Assembly (NCBI GenBank): GCA_022393335.1
Contig: JAJEKB010021302.1
Coordinates: 1,379,202-1,443,201 of the forward strand
From: Macrotrachela quadricornifera
Lineage: Eukaryota; Rotifera; Eurotatoria; Philodinida; Philodinidae
Length of the DNA stretch: 64,000 nt
Reading direction: 5' to 3'
This document shows positions 37,198-47,880 of the stretch, one piece after another. Each line of letters begins with the position of its first letter. Position 1 is the stretch's first letter. A program made the position numbers and the translations under genes. The notes beneath the pieces were generated by a model. It did not search any database, was not told where the DNA came from, and saw nothing but the letters and a program-made list of their open reading frames with translations.

Positions 37198-38348
37198 TCA
37201 AATTGATTCATAACCACCAATATTGTTATTTCCATACTGTTGTTGAAACCAATTCCAAGTCTTCTCTAATCCATCATATACATTTGTTGTCGGTAAAAAA
37301 TTTAACATCAAACGTGCTTTTGAATTGTTACAATAAGTTATCGATGGTTCTGTTTGATACGATTTCATTGGACGTGTTGAAATTTGTCTATTAGACAATG
37401 ATTCAATATATTCAATAAATGTAGACAATTTAATTGGATTTCCACATCCAATATTGATAATTTCATAACCAAGTTGTAATTCGAGTGCAGTAACAAAAGC
37501 TTGAACAACATCATCTATATATGTCCAATCACGTTTGATTTCACCATTATCGAATACATCAACAATATATGTAGGATCGATACATGCACGCATTAATTTG
37601 AATGGCATCATATCAGGTCGACCACGTGGTCCATACACATTAAATAGACGAAGGATAGTTACATTAAGTCCATATAAATTATGATAAACATGCGACAGAA
37701 GTTCAGCTGATCGTTTTGTTGCTGCATAAAGTGACAATGGTTTTGCACATGAATCTGTTTCCACAAATGGAATAGTATCAGTTTGACCATAGACACTTGA
37801 AGTTGAAGCAAAAACAAACACTTTTATTTTGTATAATGAAGCAAAATCAAGTAATAATTGTGTACCCAAATTGTTTACCTTCATGTAATAATGAATATCA
37901 CTTATTGATGAACGAACACCAGCACGTGCCTAAATAAAAAAACCAAAGATAAACAGCTCATTAGATCGATAGAATGAATCAAAATAATTACATACTGCAA
38001 GATGAGCAATGTGTGTTATTTTGTATTTATTAAAAATAATAGTGAGCAATTGTTCATCATTGATACTTCCTTGAATAATATTAAAACTACCATCAAGTAC
38101 ACGACCATTATGACGAGCTTTAAGTAATGTAACATTTTGTTGTTTAACAACAGGTGAGTAGTAATCATCGAAATTATCCAATAAAATAACTGAGCCGATA
38201 TTGAGTTCAAGTAGACGATCAATCAGGTGACTACCGACGAATCCAGCTCCTTATTAGTCAAATAAGAAAGAATAAAATATTTTAATAATAAAAACAAAAA
38301 AAACGAGTACTCACCACCAGTCACAAGATAAACATTTGAAGAATTCAT
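37198..38348 (-). CDS. NAD-dependent UDP-sugar epimerase (UDP-glucuronate 4-epimerase type)
   Basis: Three exons on the minus strand (38348-38315, 38249-37996, 37929-37198) with introns of 65 and 66 bp; 1020 bp, 339 residues, the normal length for this extended-SDR family. N-terminal Rossmann motif TGGAGFVGSH (split by intron 1), then HLAARAGVR, the catalytic YAATK pair (about residues 163-167) and RLFNVYGPRGRPDM. The 'AAxAGVRxS' and 'GPRGRPDM' blocks are those of UDP-glucuronate 4-epimerases, which turn UDP-glucuronate into UDP-galacturonate; UDP-glucose epimerases differ there. No signal or anchor, so likely cytosolic. Such enzymes are typical of bacteria and plants, so an old gene transfer is plausible, though introns show it is adapted to this genome. 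Substrate remains inferred. Confidence 0.87.
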
Positions 38349-39403
38349 TTTTTTTCTATAAAACACATAAAATTATAGAATTAGTACTCATATCAAAGAT
38401 AAAATCGCAGTTAGGTATACGTTTCAGTTTATCAATTTGAGAAAGATTAACTTGACAATTAGATATCTCCTATGTTGAAAAATTAACTTCTTTACTTTTA
38501 TAAAAACAATATTCTAGATTAAAGATGTTTTATTATCATATTGCCTCGATTCTGTTTTGTTATTAACACAAACTACAAAAAATTAAGCTAATTTGCCAAA
38601 TTTCTTAAAAAATATTCTACTCTCACAAAAGTTATAAAACTATCAGTACTGGTTCTTCAAGACTTCATACTGAATATGAACGAAAGACTTTTCTGTTGTG
38701 GAACTCACGTTTTTTTTCGAAGAAAAATAGTGAGTGTAAGTTTTAAGTCGAGGTTTTTCAGCTCCCTCCTTACAGACAGGTTCTCATTACAGACCTCCAC
38801 TAGAAACATTTCCCCATTACAGCAGACGCGTGATAATAAATGGTTGCTGTGGTTTAACGTTGTTCTTTTTCATCTAAAATTTTGTTGCAAATATACATCT
38901 ATCAATTTAGAGTAATAACATTATAAAAATATACAGTAACACCGCTCATAACTTATATGGATATGTGAGTTCCACATTTTAACCCGTTTGGGGCTGTGCT
39001 GAAAAATTTTTTTAAAAAAGCAGAATATTCTCAGCCACAAAAGATTCTTGGATATAGAACCGTGATTTAATTCAGTTTCACCAAGAATGTACAGTTTTCA
39101 TCAACAACGAATAACAATTGCAGGAAATCGATCTTATATACACCAATTCTATTTTACTTAATCAATTCATAATATTATCTTTACCTTCAGTCTCTTTATG
39201 TAGATTAGAAAATAATTCGAATGATAATAAAAATAAACATGAGCATAATAAGATAGAGAATGTGAAAATAACTATTTAGAATTAATTCTCTCTATTAAAA
39301 AGCTAAAATAGGGTTTCATATAAGTTTATTCTTCCTTACTTTTGTTTAATTGTTTAAAAATATCAATGAAAGGGCAATGCAACTTTGTATGTAGATTACA
39401 TTC
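38349..39403. other. Non-coding stretch, no gene seen
   Basis: AT-rich DNA upstream of the epimerase. No recognisable gene or repeat. Confidence 0.5.
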
Positions 39404-39975
39404 GAACGAGGAAGTGTCTCCAACTTATAAATCGCTTTTAAGCTGATACTTTTCGCATAAGTAGATCCCAGTGAAACGAGGATAAGTGCTGTTAGCCCTT
39501 TCGTTCAGAGTTATAGCCGTTTTACTGAAGTTTTAGCCTATGCTTAAGTATCTACACGAAAATTGAACGACAGTATTTAAACCTGAATTTTAACCTATAA
39601 ATATGTCTAATGATACCTAGCATGTCCGAAAAATTTCAGACCAATCAGATATTTCCTTCACGAGATAATAAAGCTCTCGAGAAAAATACGAGTACTTTTT
39701 GAAAATTTATTATCCTGTAAAGGAAACATCTGGTTGGACTAAAATTTTTCGGACATGTTATGTACTATTAGACTTTATCTATAGATGAAAATTCAGGTTT
39801 AAATACTGTCGTTCAATTTTCGTGTATATACTTAGAAATACGCTAAAATTTCAGTAAAATGGCTTTAACTCTGAAACGAAGAGCTAGTATCACTTATCAT
39901 CGCTTCACTGAGATCTTTTTATGCACAAAGTATTGACTCAAAAATGATTTATACGTTGATGATACTCCCTCATAA
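39404..39975. mobile_element. Hairpin (foldback) element, copy FB2
   Basis: A ~570 bp palindrome. The left arm begins near AACGAGGAAGTG; the right arm ends in the complement of ATGAGGGAGTATC. The outer arms are more diverged than in the other copies, while the inner arms (for example CCTGAATTTT..CCTATA against its complement at 39765-39800) match well. GTTATAGCCGTTTTACT lies at 39510-39526, the position shared with the other family members. The centre carries TTTCCTTCACGAGATAAT, also found in FB4. Confidence 0.75.
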
Positions 39976-40029
39976 GATTCGATTCTTTTTATTAATATAA
40001 AAATAATCATGACGCATTATATAATATGT

Positions 40030-40125
40030 AACTATTTCCGATCACGTCATTGTGTAAATATGAAAGAAACTTGTGTAAACGGAAAAATTTCACATCAATA
40101 TTGATATTAGTCATTATTGACAAAC
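40030..40125. repeat. Single-arm relative of the 43751 MITE
   Basis: CGATCACGTCATTGTGTAAAT and ATTAGTCATTATTGACAAA match the left half of the MITE at 43751-43994, with an internal deletion. Confidence 0.6.
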
Positions 40126-40137
40126 TATGTAAAGTGG

Positions 40138-40335
40138 GGAAAAAAAGTTTAGCACACTTTTTATTTTTTTCATTTCTCGTCAAGGACAACTTATTGAAGG
40201 TATCCAAATGATAATTTCAATAGATCTCAGAACGGTCTACAAAACTGAGATATGAACGTTCTCTGAAGTACATGTTTTTAACATTTTATTAGACAAAAAC
40301 TTTTTCTCCAGCGGAAAAAAGTTTAGCACATTTTT
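40138..40335. repeat. Possible Tc1-like IR/DR end
   Basis: AAAAAAGTTTAGCACA occurs twice in the same orientation, 174 bp apart (40141 and 40315). Two transposase-site-like direct repeats at this spacing resemble one end of an IR/DR Tc1 element. No transposase or opposite end was found. Confidence 0.4.
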
Positions 40336-40599
40336 AGTATTTGACTATTTTTTACGTTATTTCACGATAGCTGCAAGATGCTCTATATACCATTCGATGT
40401 AAAATTTAATGGGCTACATTTTGGTGTAAAGCACTTATACTTACATTGGAGTTTATTAATTATTAATTAATTAATAGAATTCCAATTTATTTTTAAAATT
40501 CTAACTCTTTCATATGAAAGAGCATAAGAAACTGAACAAAACTATATAATTACTATTTTGAAAGCAACGAATTTAGTGCGATTTTAATGTGATATTCAT

Positions 40600-40972
40600 T
40601 CGTCAAACATACCCTTATTCTACTATATGCATACCGTGTACACATGGAAATTTCCTAGTAATTACCGACTCTACTGAAATTTCTTCTTTTTTTTCGGGGG
40701 TAGGATCCTCAAAAATTTGCTTTTTTTATCATGTCTTTACCGTATAAACATGGAAATTCTAGAAATTTCCTAGTAATTACCGAAATTTCCTAGTAATTAC
40801 CGGCTCTACTGAAATTTCCTCTATTGTCTGGGGTAGTGATCGTCAAACATACGCTTATTCTACCATATGCATACCGTGTAAACATGGAAATTATGGAAAT
40901 TTCCTAGTAATTACCGAAATTTCCTAGTAATTACCGACTCTACTGAAATTTCTTCTTTTTTTTCGAGAAGGG
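40600..40972. repeat. Tandem repeat with GAAATTTCCTAGTAATTACC units
   Basis: Two ~250 bp segments begin CGTCAAACATAC (40601 and 40849). They contain five copies of GAAATTTCCTAGTAATTACC, singly or in pairs, followed by CTCTACTGAAATTTC. GGAAATTTCC and GTAATTAC are themselves palindromic. Confidence 0.8.
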
Positions 40973-41761
40973 TTTGTTGAACAGATATTTTTTTTTTATA
41001 TGCATTTGACATAATTATAAAAATTTTGGTATTTTCGTAAATTTCTTTTTTTGGAAATCTGAACATAGCTCTCAAATTGAAACTATTAAAGAATGATGTG
41101 AATAAGATACTTGATGCAATGTAGTTAGAGAAAAGGTGTCATGTTTTCATTAATAGAAATAATTCTGTTAGAAACCAAAACTAATTACGCATTCAAAACT
41201 TTAGAACACGAATGAAATATATTATATAGGAAATAATTATCTCTAATTCAAAGAAATGTTTTTTGTTTAAATATAATAAGAATAATTATCAACTGGCTCA
41301 ATTGAATGTAAAAATTTGTACTTTTGGATTACTGAGATGCTCTAATGTAATGGTAAAATGTTAATATAAGTGCAGCAGTTTAACTATAGCAGATATCCAA
41401 AAATGTTTGTGATGCGTATTTCGGCACATGTGTTAGATAAAATCTCGAATTTTTTAAGATGCATTAGGAAAAGTTGTATATGTATAAAAATTCTGCACAA
41501 CATTGAAAGATTTCTTATAGTCAGCACAGTGAGAGTAGTATGTAAACATAGTCCCATTTAGACTAAAATTAATAACTCATATTAAAATATCATGGTAATA
41601 TTTGAGACATATACATGAATACTAGTTATTATAAGTATGATGAAACATCAACAAAAGATAACTATGTTTTAAAAAAAAGTATAATCAAAAAAAACAAAAG
41701 AAACTGAAATCAATACTGATAATAATCTGGATTTATTATATTTAACACATTTAATTCAGTT
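40973..41761. other. Non-coding stretch, no gene seen
   Basis: AT-rich DNA downstream of the fusion gene. Only short chance frames. Confidence 0.5.
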
Positions 41762-43579
41762 TTATATGACAGAGACGCGTGGAAAAATCATAAGTGTTTT
41801 TCGAAACCACCATAGATCAAGTATAGATCGAATTTTGTTTGATTGGTATGCATCATATCGGTATCCCATTGACGTAAGAAGAGATATAACTTCCGAATTG
41901 TTACGACAATTAACATGATGATATCCAGTCTGGTTTCGTATCGCCCAACTCAATATAATACCTTTGCGATTAGCACGATCTATATTAAACAAAAAGGCCG
42001 ACTCAAAAGCAGCTGGTATGTGTTCCGCTACTTCTAATGATAATACCCAATCACGTGTTCCCAACACTTCCCATGGTTGGGGTTCTGACAAGTCCATGAA
42101 GCGAACTGTGCCATTAGTAGCTGCTTCAATATTTTCGGCTCCATCAAAAGCTAAACTATCAATATTAGCTACTTCGCGCAAACATTGAGTATATTGACCC
42201 ATACCAGCACCTAAATCATAAATAGTAGATCCAGCAAATAAATGAGCCAATTCTAAACAAAGTTTTCGATCAAGATGATGACCACCATCGCTTGGACGAC
42301 CTGGTTGACGACAAAATCCACCAGTTGGTCCCACGCCATGTAAAGTACAAGATACCTCACCCAACCGTGCTCGGTAAGCTTGTTGTCTTTTTACTGTTTC
42401 TAATAGAGTATTTTGTAATCTTTCAATTTCGGCTATATTTTTTTTGTCGTTCTTCGATATGATACATGTATTATTTGACATCATATAAAAAGAAAAAATG
42501 ACTAACCCAACAAGAATAGATGCAGTGAAAATACGTATAGATAAACTGTTTTTCTGAAGAGATGCCGATATTTCTATTTTTGATAAAGATAATTTTTCTT
42601 CGGAATCAGATGTATCATCATCACTCCCATTTAATAGAACGAGTACAACACCACTAATGATGCATACAGTTGCAATAATTTGTTGAAATGATAAGTGCTC
42701 GTCAAGAAAAATGACACCCAAAATACATGTTGTCAGAGGCTGCAAAGCAGCTGATAGACTACATACTGTTGGATGTAACCATTTATTTGCATATGAATAT
42801 AATATACTAGCTATACCTGTGGCGAATAATCCACTATACAATAAACCAAATAGTTGCGGAAGACTAATATTCATCCATTCTCTTGTACCATTACTGATTT
42901 CTGAAGTAAGACTCATTACAATAACTAACGGTGTAACAAGAACATATGAATAGGCAGTTATTGTAGCAGGCGAAAATTTTGATAAAATCGAGAATTGTAA
43001 ACATATGTATACACTCATGCAGAATGTATTGCCAATCAAACACATGAATCCAAGCATTCGATCAGTTTGAAAATTTGACGGTGATTGTAATGGCAATGGT
43101 GATGAAATGTATGCTTTGCTTATCAATATCCATATAGCACCTAACACAGAACATGCTATTCCAATCTTTTGCAATAATGTATGTCTTTTATACTTATATT
43201 GTTGTTTAGTACTACTATAAACAGGAAATACCATAGTTAATAAAGTAACAAATACGGTTATCAATGGTTGAGTGACAGCAGCCTCCGATGCAGACGTCCA
43301 TTTCAGTCCAAGTATAAATAAAAATGAATTGCCACCAATCAATAAAACACCTAAAATAAATAACCACCTCAGAGAGGATTTTGGCACATCTCGGATACCA
43401 ATGGGATCGAGAAGCCAGGCTGTAACAAACAAAATAGGACAAGCAAAGACACATCGAAAGGTAAGAATTGTCAAAGGCGAAAGATGTGTCACTAAGTTTC
43501 GACCAATAATATGCCAACTACACCAAAGCAGCACTGTTATGCAAAGACATAACACTCCACAAATGCGATAATTCATCAT
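41762..43579 (-). CDS. DMT/EamA-type transporter fused to a methyltransferase
   Basis: A single uninterrupted 605-codon frame, no intron. Residues 1 to about 318 form a ten-helix drug/metabolite transporter (EamA type): W.S..I..R near the start, two repeat halves, and a final LDEHLS..Q..A...I..G signature (about 290-310). A ~28-residue acidic/polar linker follows, then an eleventh membrane helix (about 348-366). The C-terminal ~235 residues are a SAM-dependent methyltransferase: YDLGAGMGQYT, motif I, at about 452-463, FDGAENIE, and EVAEHIP at about 515-521. A Cys-containing GVGPTGGFC block precedes it. With the usual cytosolic C-terminus of DMT proteins, the extra helix would put the enzyme in the ER/Golgi lumen. 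The alternative, two genes merged by error, is unlikely because the frame is continuous. Methyl acceptor and transported substrate are unknown. Confidence 0.87.
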   Translation of the reverse strand: MMNYRICGVLCLCITVLLWCSWHIIGRNLVTHLSPLTILTFRCVFACPILFVTAWLLDPIGIRDVPKSSLRWLFILGVLLIGGNSFLFILGLKWTSASEAAVTQPLITVFVTLLTMVFPVYSSTKQQYKYKRHTLLQKIGIACSVLGAIWILISKAYISSPLPLQSPSNFQTDRMLGFMCLIGNTFCMSVYICLQFSILSKFSPATITAYSYVLVTPLVIVMSLTSEISNGTREWMNISLPQLFGLLYSGLFATGIASILYSYANKWLHPTVCSLSAALQPLTTCILGVIFLDEHLSFQQIIATVCIISGVVLVLLNGSDDDTSDSEEKLSLSKIEISASLQKNSLSIRIFTASILVGLVIFSFYMMSNNTCIISKNDKKNIAEIERLQNTLLETVKRQQAYRARLGEVSCTLHGVGPTGGFCRQPGRPSDGGHHLDRKLCLELAHLFAGSTIYDLGAGMGQYTQCLREVANIDSLAFDGAENIEAATNGTVRFMDLSEPQPWEVLGTRDWVLSLEVAEHIPAAFESAFLFNIDRANRKGIILSWAIRNQTGYHHVNCRNNSEVISLLTSMGYRYDAYQSNKIRSILDLWWFRKTLMIFPRVSVI

Positions 43580-43750
43580 AATGTTAGTTATAAACTAAAA
43601 ATACGAATTATAAACATTAACTGAATATTAAAATAGAAAAATTCTTCACTTTCGATTAAATAATTTTCGAGAGTAAGTGTCGCATCCAGCGGCGAACACA
43701 TGAATAAGATACGAGATGCTCGTTGCGACATCTTTTATTTTAGAGTGTAT

Positions 43751-43994
43751 CGATCGCGTCATTGTGTAAATGTAGTTAGATAGAAAATAAGCACTTCCTA
43801 TGTGTCATTGATGGAAACTTATGTAAAAGGAAAAATCTGATATTAGTATTGACATTAGTCATTATTGACAAAGAGTGATGCAATGGCCAAATGTATAATA
43901 CGCATATGAAATTTTTCTCTTTACTTAACTTTCCATCAATGACACATCGGAAGTACTTTTTTTCTTCGCAGTCATTTACACAGTGACTTGATCG
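43751..43994. mobile_element. Small foldback MITE (about 245 bp)
   Basis: Inverted arms of ~95 bp: CGATCGCGTCATTGTGTAAATG at the left, CATTTACACAGTGACTTGATCG at the right. Arms also share the 16-bp ATGTGTCATTGATGGA. No coding sequence. A deleted relative lies at 40030-40125. Confidence 0.78.
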
Positions 43995-44018
43995 GTAGTA
44001 CATTGATACTATATAATG

Positions 44019-45618
44019 CAAGGGGGTAAAAGCTGATGATACCTGATGGAATCACATGTGATTTCAAGTGACTCCAGGTGATTCCAAGTGACTTTGCAGT
44101 CAGTGAAGTCAGATGATTTCAAGTGGCTCCAACTGGTTCCGCCTGATTTCTAAAATCCGAAACCGAAGACCTGTCCGAATTCTGTGAATTTTGAACTCCT
44201 GAGGGAGCCACGGAATCCAAAAAGCATTAATATTCATGATTGAAGCATGAAAGAAAATGTGAGAGTCCAAGGAAGTCAAGGAATCATAAGAAAGTCAAGG
44301 AAGGCAAGGGATCCCAAGGAATCTAAGAAACTTCAAGGAGTTCAAGGAGCCCCAGAAGTCCAGAACGATTTTAAAGAGCTCGCGGCCTGCTAATAGCCTA
44401 AAGAGTCCAAGGAAGCTCACATATCCCACGAAGTCACTGGTTGTACGGATTTTGAGAAAGTCGATCAGAGGGAAGGATATGATGAAATATTCGAATTGGA
44501 GGAATGAAAATATGCCTAAAATTTGGTATCAGAATGAATATTTCAGATTGTAGTTTATGGGGCAACTCTAATTTACAGCAATACTGCAGCTTTCTTACTT
44601 AAGGTTCATGATTAATGTACCGACATCTGAGGATCAGTGGTTCTAAAAGTTTGACTAAAACCGTTTTTATTCATTGATATCGTTATTGGACGTTTCGAGA
44701 TTATTCAAGATATCTTGCCAGTAACTTGCTATTTGTCACTACTCGCTAACTAGAAGCTCTGTTGTTAGGCACTCACTTTCATTTACTGCATGACTTCGAT
44801 TTCAACACGATGTCGGTATATTATACAGTCACCAGCACTCCGACATGTGGTCATGCATTCAATCACAATACATAAACGCACACACTCTTAGTCAGATAAC
44901 TGCCCATACACGTTCACTGTCAATAAAGAACCACCATCATCCTTAAGATTCCTTGATTCTCTTGGGATCTGTTAGACTCCTTGACTTCCTTGAGACGAAT
45001 TGACTTCCTTTGGATTTCCTGACTTCCTTGAGACCCCTTGGCTTGCTTGACTACCTTCAGATTCCTTGGATTCCTTAACTTCCTTGGACTTCTTTGAGGC
45101 ACCTTTACTTCCTTGGAATCCTTGGGACCCGTTGACTTCCTTGCAACCCCTTGGCATCCTTGGGACCCCTTGGCTTCCTTGGAATTTCTTGGCTTCCTTG
45201 GGATTTCTTGGCTTCCTTGGGATTTCTTGGCTTCCTTGGGATTTCTTGGCTTCCTTGGGATTTCTTGGCTTCCTTGGGATTTCTTGGGATCCGCTGACTT
45301 CCTTGGTTAAAAGCAGAGATTCCGACCAGTTTCGGATTTTAGAAATCAGACGGAGCCAGTTGGAGTCACTTGAAAACACCTGACTTCACTGACTCCAAAG
45401 TCACTTAAAGTCAGTTGAAGTTAGTTGGAATCTGATGAAGTCAGCTGGAATCAGTCGGAGTCAGGTGAAGTCAGTCGAAATCAGTTGGAATCAGTCGAAG
45501 TTAGTCAGAGTCAGCTGATTTCACTGATTTCAAATTTGATTGGAGTCAGCTGGAATCACTTGTAATCACTTAGGATCACATGTGATTCCATCAGGCATCA
45601 TCAGCTTTTACCCCCTTG
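44019..45618. mobile_element. Foldback element E1 with GGTAAAAGCTGATGAT ends
   Basis: Terminal inverted repeats of ~44 bp start CAAGGGGGTAAAAGCTGATG and continue as looser inverted similarity for about 300 bp (for example CTAAAATCCGAAAC near 44152 against its complement near 45331). Subterminal DNA is a degenerate array of AGTCAGTTGGAATCAG and AAGTGATTCC words. The inner right arm (44940-45300) is a CTTCCTTGGGATTTCTTGG minisatellite that keeps several frames open on both strands; those are not genes. No target duplication could be identified. Confidence 0.75.
44940..45305. repeat. CTTCCTTGGGATTT minisatellite
   Basis: Units of ~19 bp, CTTCCTTGGGATTTCTTGG, in near-perfect tandem at 45160-45290 and looser on the left. 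It sits inside E1. Confidence 0.85.
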
Positions 45619-45624
45619 TTGGGA

Positions 45625-47658
45625 CTAGGGGTACGCCAGCTCAAACTCATGAGCCGGTTCAAATGAACTTTTGAGCTGGTCAAATAGTTCGTTTTGAACG
45701 AGCTGAACTTTTGAAACAGCTCACTTCAAATGAGCTGAACTGTTCGATCAGCTCCTTTCGAACGAGCTGAACTTTTTAAACAGCTCAGTTCCCATGAGCT
45801 AAGCTGTTGCAAAAGTTCAGCTCATTTGAAAGAACTGCCGTGTATCTTCAATTTTTATTATAGGAAAGTAGCCTAAGGTTCTAGTATATTAAGATAGGTA
45901 AGTGTATTTAAGTCCTACTACGAATAGACATCCGAGGGCTCTCAAGTCTTGTTATAGAGAAGTATCCTTCGATGCTGTGGCCCGAGTATATGAAGGTAGT
46001 CCTGGGTCCTCTAGCCGTAGTATACGGGGTATCCTTAGGTCCTCAACTCCTGTTATAGAAGGACGTGCTTAGGTTTTCTAGTCCACTTATCAATATCCGC
46101 GCTAACGACAGGTGGGTGTTGCGGAACGTATACCCCTCCAATAATTTGAAATTTTTCTATTTTTTTCAGTGACGGGAGCTGATTTGGAACAATTTTTGTT
46201 TTTCAAAGCAAATTTTGCTCTAAATACCTTTTTACTCCCTATCAAAAAGTATTGCGCTCATTCACAACCCGTTACATCCTCCCAAACTGAAACCCTTCGT
46301 GCGGGCTCTGATCTCAATAGACACCTTACTTACATATGAAAATATTTTTGAAACTGAATTTTAGGAATGATGCAAAATTAATTGTAAATGTCATCTAGTA
46401 GTATTTTTTATATGTGAAAAGTTGGAAAACCGAGCGATAAAACCTACAATACTGTTACATATCCCTCACCATTATCGTGTGTTTATCATTCTCTTTCTCT
46501 TTCTCTTTCTTTTCTGTTCTTACACATATATATTCTCCTTCTCTTCTCTTGTTGTCATGGGCCTTTTCCTTTCCTGTTATATATATGTGTTGGTCTTTTT
46601 CTTTCTCTCTTCTCTTCTTCTTTATATGTTGTCATAGGTATTTTCCTTCGTTGTGCGTCTTAGGGATTTTTCCTTTTCCATTACATATATATATATATAT
46701 ATATGGGGTTGAGCAGTCTGGCCGGATGTCCCAACTTTTTTTTATCATTTAACTAATACAACATACGACAATAAGTTATTCATCCAGTTCTGTTACAAAC
46801 AACCATCACCACAACAAAAATAATAAATAAATTCAAAAAATATTTTCCTATATTACACTTAAGTCTACAAATGATTCAAAAGTACTATTAGAAATATTTA
46901 TATATACCAGTGTTAGGTCCCGTATGATTTAAAATTAATTTTAAAATTATTTATATATATGACTATTAGGTCCTGTATCATTTAAAATTAATTTTAAAAT
47001 TATTTTTATCCGTTACTATCAGGTCCTGTATAGTTCAAAATTAATTTTAAAAACATTTATATATATTAGTGTTAGGTCTTGTGTGATTTAAATATGATTT
47101 CAAGAATATTTTTATCCATTTCTGTTAGGTACTACGATAGTGACATAGGTTGCTAGGATAGATTGTTGCGGTTAGACGTTTGAAATCTCCTGACACAGCT
47201 TTCTAATATGACTAGAATACCTAAACACATCGGAGTATAACCGGATTGGAGGATCACAGGGTGCCCCGTATAATACTGGTAGAGGAGGTAGGAGTATCTC
47301 TATATACTAGAATTCTAGTGAGTTAGGTTACATCCGTATTGTAGGTCTAGTGGGTCCTTGGATGTCCTTCTATAACAGGACTTTAGAACCCTAGCGTGTT
47401 GATTTGTGGCAAAAGTCAAATATTCCTAGCTATCTCAGTATAGTAGGACCTTAGGCTACTTTCCTATAATAAAAATTGAAGATACACGGCAGTTCTTTCA
47501 AACGAGCTGAATTTTTGCAACAGCTTAGCTCATGGGAACTGAGCTATTTAAAAAGTTCACCTCACCCAGAAGAGCTGATCGAACAGTTCAGCTCATTTGA
47601 AGTGAGCTGTTTTAATAAGTGAGCGCTCGAGCTAGAGCTGAGCTTTGAGTACCCCTAG
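45625..47658. mobile_element. Foldback element E2 with AGCTCA-rich arms
   Basis: Inverted repeats begin CTAGGGGTAC and extend about 280 bp inward; the block TATCTTCAATTTTTATTATA near 45844 is matched in inverse near 47466-47485. Direct TTGGGA on both sides (45619-45624, 47659-47664) is a likely target duplication. The arms hold many GAGCTGAAC and TGAGCT words. Inside the arms are ~50-bp units carrying TATCCTTAGGTCCTC (45900-46090; inverted at 47270-47450). The core holds CT microsatellites, an AT run and a 53-bp tandem repeat. No transposase. Confidence 0.82.
46895..47130. repeat. 53-bp tandem repeat, about 4.5 copies
   Basis: TTAGGTCC-type words recur every 53 bp (46913, 46966, 47019, 47072, 47125), each followed by an AAAATTAATTTTAAAA-like block. 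It lies in the core of E2. Confidence 0.85.
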
Positions 47659-47664
47659 TTGGGA

Positions 47665-47880
47665 CCCCTTGGCTTCCTTAACTTCCTTGGGATTTCTTGG
47701 ATTCTTTGACTTCCTTGAGACCTCTTGGGTTCCTTGGGATTTCTTGGGTTCCTTGACTTCCTTGAGCTCTCCTATTTTGTTTCATGCTTTAATTATGAAT
47801 ATTAATGCTTTTTGAATCCCGTGGATTCCTCAAGAGTTTAGAATTCACGGAATTTGGCGACTGCTAAAACTTAGGGCGCA
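47665..47880. repeat. Fragment of a second E1-type copy
   Basis: CTTCCTTGG-type repeats followed by GAATATTAATGCTTTTTG, the inverse of the left arm of E1 at 44160-44300. It is the DNA into which E2 inserted, judging from the duplicated TTGGGA. Confidence 0.65.

Noticed and set aside
41762..43579. Two adjacent genes wrongly joined
   Set aside because: The frame is continuous for 605 codons with a linker and membrane helix between the domains and no stop.
44920..45383. Several overlapping frames rich in Gly/Ser/Gln or Trp/Leu/Gly
   Set aside because: All derive from the CTTCCTTGGGATTT minisatellite inside E1, which avoids stops in several frames.
46422..46752. Ser/Phe/Leu-rich frames
   Set aside because: Produced by CT-rich microsatellites next to an AT run.
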